A stretch of DNA of 8,158 nt from Fibrobacter sp. GTDB lineage: Bacteria > Fibrobacterota > Fibrobacteria > Fibrobacterales > Fibrobacteraceae. The DNA lies in contig JAAYXQ010000159.1 of assembly GCA_012515825.1 (NCBI GenBank), forward strand, positions 1 through 8,158, in the 5' to 3' direction. The position numbers and the translations under genes were made by a program. The notes below the pieces were generated by a model. The model worked only from the letters and a program-made list of their open reading frames with translations, did not search any database and was not told the origin of the DNA. Below are positions 1 through 5,985 of this stretch, piece by piece (position 1 is the first letter of the stretch; every line of letters starts with the position of its first letter).

Positions 1-602
1 ACGCAGGATGCGCCTTTGGCTTGGAAGTATTCACCTAAAACAGCTGCGTTTGTATTGGAGTCATCGCCACCGATAATGGTTATGGCATCTAATTTTAAAT
101 CATTAGCGACTTTAATGCAACGATCAAATTGTTCTGTTGTTTCAAGCTTGGTACGGCCAGATTGAATAATATCAAATCCACCAGTATTGCGATAAGCGTC
201 CATTAATTTGGCGTCAATTTGAATATATTTTCCGTTTTCTAAACCAGAAGGTCCACCAAGAAAACCGAAGAGTACAGAGTCTTTAGAGATGGATTGAAGA
301 CCATCAAAAATACCAGCAATCACGTTATGGCCACCTGGAGCTTGACCACCAGAAAGAACAACGCCTACACGAATCGCTTTTGATTCGCAAGTGCAAGAGC
401 AATCACAGGCAGGTGTAAATGAAACAACTGGAGCTCCATATGTATTAGGGAACAAAGCCTTGATTTTTTCTTGGTCTCGAACGGACTCTGTGGCAGTTCC
501 TTTATTAATAGAAACCTTCAAAGCACCATTTTTCAAAGAAGAGGGAAGTTTGGGTTGGTAAGCTGCGCGAGCTTTACCCAGAACAGATAGATTATCAGAC
601 AT
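1..602 (-). CDS. pfp: Pyrophosphate-dependent 6-phosphofructokinase (diphosphate--fructose-6-phosphate 1-phosphotransferase), N-terminal part
   Basis: This enzyme reversibly phosphorylates fructose 6-phosphate to fructose 1,6-bisphosphate with pyrophosphate, in cytoplasmic glycolysis/gluconeogenesis. Only the first 200 codons are present; the gene runs off the left edge, so the rest of the active site is not visible. The segment from residue 77 reads as the family's first nucleotide-fold strand, with VGVVLSGGQAPGGHNV at 79-94 and FGFLGGPSGL at 112-121. GGDDSNTNA at 178-186 has Asp-Asp where ATP-dependent enzymes have GGDGS, the usual mark of PPi use. The roughly 75-residue N-terminal extension (with FPNTYG at 51-56) fits the long-form PFP of about 550 residues. 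The ATG at 602 is preceded by AGAGG at 608-612 with a 5-base spacer. An odd feature is a CxCxCxC cluster (Cys66, 68, 70, 72) just before the first strand. A TAAAAT -10-like element lies at 633-628, without a convincing -35. The identification is secure; the reaction direction in vivo is not known. Confidence 0.93.
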   Translation of the reverse strand, partial: MSDNLSVLGKARAAYQPKLPSSLKNGALKVSINKGTATESVRDQEKIKALFPNTYGAPVVSFTPACDCSCTCESKAIRVGVVLSGGQAPGGHNVIAGIFDGLQSISKDSVLFGFLGGPSGLENGKYIQIDAKLMDAYRNTGGFDIIQSGRTKLETTEQFDRCIKVANDLKLDAITIIGGDDSNTNAAVLGEYFQAKGASC

Positions 603-732
603 AGTAACCTCTTTAGGGGTGAGTTAAATTTTACCGCTTAAAGTTAAAAAAAAAGTCTAAAAGAAAAAAGAAATTGTTCCTCTGGTCTTGGTTAAATAGG
701 TATTCTTCTCGTATTTTTGTATTTTTAGAGCT
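603..732. promoter_or_regulatory. Divergent intergenic region between pfp and the exported Ig-like protein
   Basis: These 130 bases separate two divergent genes and should hold both promoters. On the minus strand, TAAAAT at 633-628 is a plausible -10 for pfp, giving a leader of about 20 bases that contains the AGAGG ribosome binding site; no good -35 stands at the right distance. On the plus strand, TTGGTT at 688-693 and TATTTT at 712-717 (18-base spacer) form a weak candidate that would leave only a very short leader before the ATG at 733. The A-rich run at 645-669 may act as an upstream element. All of these are sequence-match guesses. Confidence 0.3.
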
Positions 733-1464
733 ATGAAAAGATTACAATGCTTAACAATTATTTTATTCGTTCTCTCTAGCTTCCCTCTTTGGGCTCAAAA
801 TAAAGACATACGCTTTGTCCCAGAGTCTTATTCTGTAGGTGTTATAGAGCAAGGAGATGTTCGTCATATCGTTTTAAAAGGCGTAAATACCACCTCGAAA
901 ACGATTGTTCTAGAATCTGTCATGAGTCAGAATACAGGCTCATCTAATTTCAAGCACCCGTCTGTGATTAAACCAAATGAAACGATTACGATTGAGTTTG
1001 ATTTAAATACATCGTATATGGAAGGTGCTTTTAATCATAGCATCGTTCTTGTGGATACAACAGGGGCTTTCTATACAACGACAATTGAAGGTGACGTTCA
1101 GTCTCCAGTATTTTTTAGTGAAAAAATGTTTGATGCAGGGTATTACAAAGCCCGAGAAAAACGCGAGTGGACTTTTTATGTTTGGAGTACGGATAAAAAA
1201 ACTCGCCCAGATATAGAACTAGATTCTATCGCGGCAAAATCTTTTTCTGCAACGTATAAATCTGTGATGCTGAACATTGATAAATTGGATCAGATTAAAG
1301 AAGGTGGAAAAGTACCTGCTCTTAAAGTAACCCTAAAAACAAAAGGAATTCCAAGAGATGGGATCGCCTTAAAACAAAAGAGTTTACGCCATATCGTGGC
1401 ATTTAAAAGCAAGGCTCATCCAAAAGCGACACCTGAAATTTTAATAGTTGGTTATTGGAAATAA
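733..1464 (+). CDS. Exported protein with two Ig-like domains (DUF1573-like), function unknown
   Basis: The 243-residue product begins with a classic signal peptide: MKR, a hydrophobic stretch at about 7-20, and a probable cleavage after Ala21 (PLWA/QN). There is no lipobox cysteine, so the mature protein is probably periplasmic or secreted. The mature part looks like two beta-sandwich domains, at about 24-122 and 125-242. The first has the pattern of DUF1573/ASH-type domains: FVPESYSVGVIEQGDVRHIV, then a conserved-looking NTTSKTIVLESV strand pair, IKPNETITIEFD, and a closing TTTIEGDV. The second repeats a weaker version (FFSEKMFDAGYY, REWTFYVWST, then IVAFKSKAHP and EILIVGYW). The family is structural and gives no specific function. 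The start has no good ribosome binding site (AGAG lies only two bases before ATG), so initiation may be inefficient or use a very short leader. It is transcribed alone, with the tRNA downstream under its own promoter. I am confident of the gene and its export, less so of the DUF1573 link. Confidence 0.8.
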   Translation: MKRLQCLTIILFVLSSFPLWAQNKDIRFVPESYSVGVIEQGDVRHIVLKGVNTTSKTIVLESVMSQNTGSSNFKHPSVIKPNETITIEFDLNTSYMEGAFNHSIVLVDTTGAFYTTTIEGDVQSPVFFSEKMFDAGYYKAREKREWTFYVWSTDKKTRPDIELDSIAAKSFSATYKSVMLNIDKLDQIKEGGKVPALKVTLKTKGIPRDGIALKQKSLRHIVAFKSKAHPKATPEILIVGYWK

Positions 1465-1478
1465 ATATCTTTCGAGGC

Positions 1479-1506
1479 TTGCCAAATAAGAAGGAAAAAC
1501 TAAATT
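1479..1506 (+). promoter_or_regulatory. Probable promoter of tRNA-Pro
   Basis: TTGCCA at 1479-1484 matches the -35 consensus at four of six positions, and TAAATT at 1501-1506 is a reasonable -10, with a 16-base spacer. Initiation about 7 bases after the -10 would give a 5' leader of about 8 bases before the tRNA, typical of a singly transcribed tRNA. This is a consensus match only. Confidence 0.4.
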
Positions 1507-1521
1507 TATCCGAAATCAGAA

Positions 1522-1595
1522 CGGGATGTAGCTCAGTCTGGTAGAGTACTTGAATGGGGTTCAAGTGGTCGATGGTTCGAATCCATTCATCCCGA
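1522..1595 (+). tRNA. tRNA-Pro (anticodon GGG)
   Basis: The 74-base sequence folds as a full cloverleaf. The acceptor stem is CGGGATG/CATCCCG, with the C1-G72 pair typical of bacterial proline tRNAs, and A73 is the discriminator. The D arm is GCTC/GAGT around AGTCTGGTA, the anticodon stem is CTTGA/TCAAG, and the T arm is GATGG/CCATT closing TTCGAAT. The seven-base loop ATGGGGT at 1554-1560 puts GGG at 1556-1558, which reads CCC and CCU, and G follows at position 37, as expected for proline tRNAs. The 3' CCA is not encoded (TAAA follows A73), so it must be added by a nucleotidyltransferase. It lies alone between a protein gene and a convergent operon, followed directly by a terminator. Confidence 0.96.
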
Positions 1596-1596
1596 T

Positions 1597-1628
1597 AAAA
1601 AAAAGACCTTAAATAGGTCTTTTTTTTT
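1597..1628. terminator. Bidirectional intrinsic terminator (tRNA-Pro and the diguanylate cyclase operon)
   Basis: GACCT at 1605-1609 pairs with AGGTC at 1615-1619 around a five-base TAAAT loop. The stem can extend through eight A's (1597-1604) against the T run (1620-1628). The T run ends plus-strand transcripts from the tRNA; the A run becomes a U-tract for minus-strand transcripts leaving the cyclase gene, whose stop codon is only a few bases away. The symmetrical flanks make it suitable for both directions. Confidence 0.85.
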
Positions 1629-1633
1629 ACTTG

Positions 1634-3484
1634 TTACTCTTTAGAAGAAGTTCCTTTATCATCTATTTCTTCAATTTCGTCATCGTCTTCATTTTGTTGA
1701 TCCATTTCAAAATCACTAGGATCATTTTTTTCTTCGTTATCAATTGGACAAGAAGCGTATAAAAAAGCCTTTTGGTCTAATAAAGCCATTTTATATTCAT
1801 CTTCAGACGTGTCTTTAGGATCCCAAATTACGACTTGGTTTCTTCCGTTCATTTTCCCTTTATAAAGAGCGTGGTCTGAAAGTTGAATACTTCTATCAAC
1901 GCCCAGTTTTTGATCATAGAGGGCAACACCTAAGGTGATTGTAACGCCAATAATTGTATCAGAAAACTCAATTTTCATCTGAGCTACTTTTCTTCTAAAA
2001 CGCTCAGCGACTATTTTTGCTCCATCAAGATCTGTTTCTGGTAAAACGGTTAAAAATTCTTCACCACCCCAACGAGCTACATAGTCGTATTTCCTTAAGT
2101 TTTTTCTGATAATATCAGCAACGCCTTTTAGTACTAAGTCTCCACAATAGTGACCGTAGGTATCGTTAATGTCTTTGAATTTATCAATATCAATAAATAT
2201 AAAGCAAAAATCTCTGTGAGTTCTTTCTGCTCGATTTGCTTCTTGTTGGATCTTTTCACGGATATCACGGCGATTTGGAAGTTTTGTTAGTTCATCTGTT
2301 CTTGAAATTAAATCAAGTTGATTTTTTGCTTCTTCTAATTCACGAGTGCGTTCTAAAACTTCTAATTCCAAATGCTCTTTATGCAAATTTAAGTCTTGAA
2401 TTTGCTTTTGTATAATCGATTGCATCTGGTTAAAGGACTCTGTTAAAATACCTAATTCATTTTCCTTATTGATTTCGGGTAAGGGCTCGGAATCGAAATT
2501 TCCACTGGCGATATAATTAATATGTTCAATAATATTACGTAATGGAAAAGCAAAGTTCTTAAACAGCCATAGAATAATTAAAATGGTAGCAACAATTGTG
2601 AGGGCTAACAAAAAAACCATTGTATAGGCAACAGCAGCGATTAAAGATTGAACTTCGTCCCTCGATTGTAATGAAAGAATTCCAATCTGATAGCGTGGAT
2701 TATAGCTATAGGCAGCCAAGTATTGTTTGTTATTTAGAGTGATGAAAGTAGGCTTAGTAATGGAAAATGTTTTAGCTGAAAAATCTTTTAAGCCTAAATC
2801 AGAGGCATAAAGTTCTTGCTCTAAGATTTTTGATAATTCTGGGTATAGTAGAACCCTATTCTTGTCGTCAAAGGCGATTAAAAAACCATCTTCTCCAATT
2901 TTATGAGAAGCATATTTTTGCCAAATTCGTTTAAATGAAAAATTGGCAACTAGCGATCCACTAGCGTGAGCTCTGTCACCAACGGCAATGGCAAAGAATT
3001 TATTAGGTATAAAGTCCTCTTCTGAGTACCAAGCTGAGGTGTATGGCCTATGCGGAGTCACTGAATTGAAAGCAGTGAAGGGTTGGTGAGGCGAAGAGGT
3101 GCCAATCATTGAATTATCACAAATAAATTGATGATGGCGATCATATAAAGTGACATATTCTCCTATTTTAAACAGAGTAGATACGTCAAAACTCTTTAAG
3201 AAACTTGCAGAAACTATGGAATCCATTTGCTGCACAGAAGTAGTTTTAGATAGTAACGAGAGTTGACTTCCAAATTGATCTAGTTCTTGTGTAATGGAAT
3301 TCATGACCTGTTTTAGATCACTTGAATTTTTTTCAAATACACTTTGCTCTAGCGATTCTCTTTGATAAATGACAAAAAAAGCACCACTCACTCCTACAAT
3401 AAGAGTGATTGCTATAATTAGCATAAGAAGGCTTCTAAATATGATGCTCTTTCTTAAGCGTATAGAGTACTTTTTTTCTACCAT
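1634..3484 (-). CDS. Membrane-bound diguanylate cyclase with periplasmic sensor domain, HAMP and GGDEF
   Basis: This 616-residue protein is predicted to make cyclic di-GMP from two GTP at the inner membrane. Domains in order are: a transmembrane helix at about 14-40, a periplasmic region at 41-280 resembling a dCache-type ligand sensor, a second helix at about 281-308, HAMP at about 309-363, a coiled coil at about 363-392 and GGDEF at about 393-555. The active-site loop is intact (GGEEF, 473-477), as are the metal and substrate residues Asp432, Asn440 and Asp449. RKYD at 464-467, five residues before GGEEF, is the RxxD inhibitory site, so product feedback is expected. There is no EAL or HD-GYP domain. 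An unusual tail of about 60 residues follows the catalytic domain and is strongly acidic at its end (595-609). The start follows the binding-protein stop by 14 bases with no visible ribosome binding site, suggesting translational coupling. The pairing implies that its input comes from that binding protein. The cyclase assignment is firm; the ligand is unknown. Confidence 0.93.
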   Translation of the reverse strand: MVEKKYSIRLRKSIIFRSLLMLIIAITLIVGVSGAFFVIYQRESLEQSVFEKNSSDLKQVMNSITQELDQFGSQLSLLSKTTSVQQMDSIVSASFLKSFDVSTLFKIGEYVTLYDRHHQFICDNSMIGTSSPHQPFTAFNSVTPHRPYTSAWYSEEDFIPNKFFAIAVGDRAHASGSLVANFSFKRIWQKYASHKIGEDGFLIAFDDKNRVLLYPELSKILEQELYASDLGLKDFSAKTFSITKPTFITLNNKQYLAAYSYNPRYQIGILSLQSRDEVQSLIAAVAYTMVFLLALTIVATILIILWLFKNFAFPLRNIIEHINYIASGNFDSEPLPEINKENELGILTESFNQMQSIIQKQIQDLNLHKEHLELEVLERTRELEEAKNQLDLISRTDELTKLPNRRDIREKIQQEANRAERTHRDFCFIFIDIDKFKDINDTYGHYCGDLVLKGVADIIRKNLRKYDYVARWGGEEFLTVLPETDLDGAKIVAERFRRKVAQMKIEFSDTIIGVTITLGVALYDQKLGVDRSIQLSDHALYKGKMNGRNQVVIWDPKDTSEDEYKMALLDQKAFLYASCPIDNEEKNDPSDFEMDQQNEDDDEIEEIDDKGTSSKE

Positions 3485-3498
3485 ATTTTAGTAATAGT

Positions 3499-5028
3499 TT
3501 ATTTCTTTTTTCGCTGATATGCAAAGATAAAACCAAAAAATATCATTAATAAAAAGATTCCGATGGATATTTTTTTGTCAAAATAAGATTTTTCTTCGCT
3601 TTTGGCGACTTTTTCCTCTGTTTTTTCCTCTGAAGAAAGATTTTCCTCTGTATTGACTTCATTTAAGATGCTTGCCCAGATTGTTTTGAATTCATCTAGA
3701 GACATTCTTTGTTTTGATTGTTCTGCACCTAAAACGGTATTGATTATAGAATCATTCTCTTTTAGAATAGAGTAAATTTTTTCTTCAGAATAGAGATCCT
3801 TCATTTCCATGGAAGCCCAAATATTGTTAAAGGTTCTTCCTAATAGATTTTCTATTTCTCCCCATTGAGGAATACTTCTGTAATTTTGCCCATTTTTCAA
3901 GCATTCTACAAGTACTTTATAAACGGAATCTTTCGACCAAGATTCAAGTACTTTTTTTGAGGGAGGTAAAAAACCAATTTGTTTTGTATAAGCGTCTAAG
4001 AATGAATCCTGAGTTAAAAACAGTAAAAGTTGAAGAGCTTGTTTTTTGTTCTTGTATTTTGCTGGAATGGCAAGGTTGCTTCCTCCAATAAAACTGATAC
4101 TTCCAGCAGAACCACTTGGTACAGGGAATACAATAATGCCATCATTACCTATTCTTGAGTTCTGTAACCCGCCATCTTGAGCTTGATAACGAGTTTGCAT
4201 TACAATTTCAGAGGTGTTTAAGATAAAGGCTAGCTCTCCATTATTAAATTGCTGAGAAATTTGAGCTGTATTCAAATTTAAATTGGAGGGGTCTACAATA
4301 GAATCTAAAATAAAATTAAGGTAGCGAGCAATGCCTTGCAGCGTATTTGGAGCGAGTAAATTAGAACGGTATGAATTAGAATCCTTAACTAAGAAAGAGC
4401 CTCCATTAGACCAAACCCATGGACCAAAGTTATGTGGAATGTTCCAGTCATTTCTACCAGGAAATGCATAGGGTTGAATAGGTGTTCCATCATCTAGTTT
4501 TAGCGAGGCTGCTTTGATCTTTTTTAATGTTTTTAAAAAACCTTCGTAGGTTTTTATATCTTCAGCTTTAATGCCTAATTCTTTTAAGATCCTTTCATTG
4601 GCAAGAATAGCACGAACATCAATAAACCAAGGTATAGAATAAATGGAAGTATCTCCATCAATGTGAGTCGTATTAAAACTGACTTCTTCAAATCGAGAAG
4701 TATCTATTTGAGAAAGAAATGGGTTTAATTCAAAGAGCTCACCACGGGAAGCAAAATAAGGAATCCAGGTGGTTCCAAGCTGAAGAACGGCAGGCATTCC
4801 TTTGCCTGTACTAAGGGCGTTAGATATACGACTCCAAGCTTCACCCCAGTCTAGAACAACGACTTTTGTTTTGATCCCTGTTGTTTTAGTAAACTGTTGT
4901 AATTCTTGTTCCATTTTTTCTTGAGGAGAAGCACCATTTGGCATAATCCAAACAGTTAATGGTTCTGCTGCAAAAGGAGTAGAAATGGTAAAAAAAACGA
5001 AAAAAGCGAAAAAAAGAATTTGTTTCAT
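3499..5028 (-). CDS. Extracellular solute-binding protein (family 1, sugar type) with C-terminal membrane anchor
   Basis: The 509-residue product has a signal peptide (MKQ, hydrophobic 4-18, cleavage near FA/AE at 20-22) and no lipobox. The body at about 23-440 follows the MalE-like SBP family 1 pattern: LTVWIMPNG at 24-32, VVVLDWGEAWSRI near 57-68, MPAVLQLGTTWIPYFASRGEL at 78-98, and GGSNLAIPAKYKNKKQALQLLLFL at 315-338. After it come a charged Glu/Lys linker (about 459-485), one hydrophobic helix at 487-504 and a final RKKK, so the protein should face the periplasm while tethered to the inner membrane. Usual receptors of this family are about 400-450 residues and end without such a tail. The longest frame starts at 5064, but the ATG at 5028 has GGAGG seven bases upstream and begins a proper signal peptide, so I chose it. 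No ABC permease or ATPase is adjacent; the next gene is a diguanylate cyclase. I infer a sensory rather than transport role. The ligand cannot be read from sequence. Confidence 0.88.
   Translation of the reverse strand: MKQILFFAFFVFFTISTPFAAEPLTVWIMPNGASPQEKMEQELQQFTKTTGIKTKVVVLDWGEAWSRISNALSTGKGMPAVLQLGTTWIPYFASRGELFELNPFLSQIDTSRFEEVSFNTTHIDGDTSIYSIPWFIDVRAILANERILKELGIKAEDIKTYEGFLKTLKKIKAASLKLDDGTPIQPYAFPGRNDWNIPHNFGPWVWSNGGSFLVKDSNSYRSNLLAPNTLQGIARYLNFILDSIVDPSNLNLNTAQISQQFNNGELAFILNTSEIVMQTRYQAQDGGLQNSRIGNDGIIVFPVPSGSAGSISFIGGSNLAIPAKYKNKKQALQLLLFLTQDSFLDAYTKQIGFLPPSKKVLESWSKDSVYKVLVECLKNGQNYRSIPQWGEIENLLGRTFNNIWASMEMKDLYSEEKIYSILKENDSIINTVLGAEQSKQRMSLDEFKTIWASILNEVNTEENLSSEEKTEEKVAKSEEKSYFDKKISIGIFLLMIFFGFIFAYQRKKK
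3611..3650 (-). repeat. Three in-frame copies of a 10-base repeat in the binding-protein linker
   Basis: TTTTCCTCTG occurs exactly at 3611-3620, 3623-3632 and 3641-3650. The spacings of 12 and 18 bases are multiples of three, and on the coding strand each copy encodes the same Glu-Glu-centred unit (TEEN, SEEK, TEEK). It underlies the acidic linker before the membrane anchor and looks like small in-frame duplication that sets linker length. Confidence 0.65.
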
Positions 5029-5035
5029 CAAACAA

Positions 5036-5040
5036 CCTCC
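5036..5040 (-). promoter_or_regulatory. Ribosome binding site fixing the binding-protein start
   Basis: GGAGG on the minus strand lies seven bases before the ATG at 5028. The alternative in-frame ATG at 5064 has no comparable site and would put 12 extra residues before the signal peptide, so this site decides the start. A weak promoter candidate further upstream is TTCTTC at 5084-5079 with TATATT at 5061-5056 (17-base spacer). Confidence 0.75.
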
Positions 5041-5452
5041 AATCATAACATATCGAATATACAATAATTAGGTAAAGTGAAGAACTATTTAATTAATATA
5101 AAAGGCTTAAATTGAGTTTTTTTGATTGTAATAATCATTTATAAACATTTTATATAAACGAAAGATTATCTTAGTTTATGTAGAAGATATTTTCTTTTGA
5201 TTCGATCTTTTGATGTTTGTAATTGTTCTTTTCTATGAGTTTTTTCTACTAAAAAAGTGATATTCCTCACAAAAAATAATTGTACTATCATAGCTTTATC
5301 AAAAAAAAAAGTCGTTTTTGATCAAAAAAAAGCATTTCTTGAAATAAATAAGAAATGGTTATTTTAATCGTACAGAATAATTTCTTTTTCATATGGGAGT
5401 CTCATTCTAAATTTATATATTCTTTAAGATTTTTCATTTTAAGGAGTTATAT
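5041..5452. other. AT-rich divergent intergenic region
   Basis: About 410 bases, very rich in A and T, separate the binding-protein/cyclase operon from the DUF3332-type lipoprotein gene. I see no convincing reading frame and no RNA gene. It contains many T and A runs. The only clear secondary-structure element is ATCAAAAA at 5298-5305 facing TTTTTGAT at 5315-5322; the second arm also begins the 14-base palindrome TTTTTGATCAAAAA (5315-5328), and an ATCAAAAAAAA direct repeat occurs at 5298 and 5321. The long leader before a codon-optimised gene suggests upstream promoter elements or regulator sites, but no operator of a named family is recognisable. Confidence 0.5.
5339..5368 (+). promoter_or_regulatory. 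Candidate promoter of the DUF3332-type lipoprotein gene
   Basis: TTGAAA at 5339-5344 and TTTAAT at 5363-5368 (18-base spacer; or TTTTAA at 5362-5367 with 17) resemble -35 and -10 elements, preceded by A runs that could serve as an upstream element. The resulting leader would be about 75-80 bases. A second -10-like TATATT lies at 5416-5421 but lacks a -35. The ribosome binding site AAGGAG at 5441-5446, six bases before the ATG, is strong. Confidence 0.3.
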
Positions 5453-5884
5453 ATGAAAAAACGTCTAATTGCTCTTTCCTGTGCTGCTATGCTTTTCAGC
5501 GGTTGCTATGGAAACTACGCATTATTTGGTAAGGTTCAGAAGTTCGCAGGATCTTTTGGTGACAAATGGATTAGCTCTGTTGTTAATCTAGTGGCTTGGA
5601 TTGTTCCTGTTTATCATATTTGTTTACTCGGTGATGTATTAATTTTCAATACCATTGAATTCTGGACTGGTTCAAATCCAATAGCATCTGGTGATTCTTA
5701 TTTTGAAAAAGATGCTCAAGGTAATGCTGTAACAGCTGTTAAGAATGCAGACGGTTCTTTATCTGTTTCTCTTACAGATACTCAAGGTCATCAAGCTGAC
5801 CTCGTTCTTCAACGTGATGCTGATGTTGTTCGTGCTCTCGATCAACAAGGCAATGTTGTTGCACAATATAATATCGAAAAGTAA
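5453..5884 (+). CDS. Small lipoprotein of the DUF3332 family, function unknown
   Basis: The 143-residue product has a lipoprotein signal peptide (MKKR, hydrophobic core, LFSGC with the lipidated cysteine at 18). The mature protein opens with YGNYALFGKVQKF, then a hydrophobic stretch at about 39-67 (WISSVVNLVAWIVPVYHIC...), then the hallmark NTIEFWTGSNPI at 66-77. This hallmark matches what I know of DUF3332 proteins, which are uncharacterised. The second half (about 80-143) is a small polar, beta-rich domain with repeated Asp-Gly/Gln-Gly turns (DAQGNAV, NADGSLSV, DTQGHQADL, DQQGNVVAQ). The hydrophobic stretch could be membrane-inserted or part of the family fold. Strong AAGGAG six bases before the ATG, and codon choice dominated by GCT, GTT and GGT, point to high expression. 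It is monocistronic, with a strong terminator 14 bases after the stop. Neighbours give no clue to its role. The gene and lipidation are secure; the function is unknown. Confidence 0.88.
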   Translation: MKKRLIALSCAAMLFSGCYGNYALFGKVQKFAGSFGDKWISSVVNLVAWIVPVYHICLLGDVLIFNTIEFWTGSNPIASGDSYFEKDAQGNAVTAVKNADGSLSVSLTDTQGHQADLVLQRDADVVRALDQQGNVVAQYNIEK

Positions 5885-5897
5885 GTCATTTTTGATA

Positions 5898-5934
5898 AAA
5901 AAAGGTCTCGGTGTTTTGCCGAGGCCTTTTTTTT
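5898..5934 (+). terminator. Intrinsic terminator of the DUF3332-type gene
   Basis: A stem of about 14 pairs, AAAAAAGGTCTCGG with CCGAGGCCTTTTTT (one T-G wobble), closes a seven-base TGTTTTG loop, and a T run ends at 5934. It starts 13 bases past the stop codon. The A run on the 5' side means it may also work on the minus strand as a second barrier. Confidence 0.88.
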
Positions 5935-5947
5935 ATGAAAAAATGAC

Positions 5948-5976
5948 AAAAAAAACCGCGAGCTTAAGCTCGCGGT
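5948..5976 (-). terminator. Intrinsic terminator of the dehydrogenase gene (22-base perfect palindrome)
   Basis: ACCGCGAGCTT at 5955-5965 is followed directly by its exact reverse complement to 5976, so the RNA forms a GC-rich stem with a TTAA loop. On the minus strand it is followed by seven U's (A's at 5948-5954). It begins 10 bases after the dehydrogenase stop at 5986. The plus strand has no T run after it, so it works in the minus direction only. Confidence 0.88.
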
Positions 5977-5985
5977 CTAAATGAA

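Noticed and set aside
1025..1216. 63-codon open frame on the plus strand
   Set aside because: It lies inside the exported Ig-like protein gene in another frame, has no ribosome binding site, and its product has no recognisable features.
1522..1628. tRNA 3' end as an integration site for a mobile element
   Set aside because: No integrase gene or second copy of the tRNA end is visible, and the adjacent genes look chromosomal.
5029..5064. Twelve-codon upstream extension of the binding protein
   Set aside because: GGAGG and a proper signal peptide support the ATG at 5028; the extension would bury the signal peptide's basic end.
5298..5331. A-run direct repeats as a CRISPR or short tandem array
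   Set aside because: There are only two copies of a low-complexity unit with no spacers; homopolymer composition explains them.
5745..5984. 79-codon open frame on the plus strand
   Set aside because: It starts inside the DUF3332-type gene and reads through that gene's terminator and into the next one; the composition is that of translated hairpin and T-run sequence.
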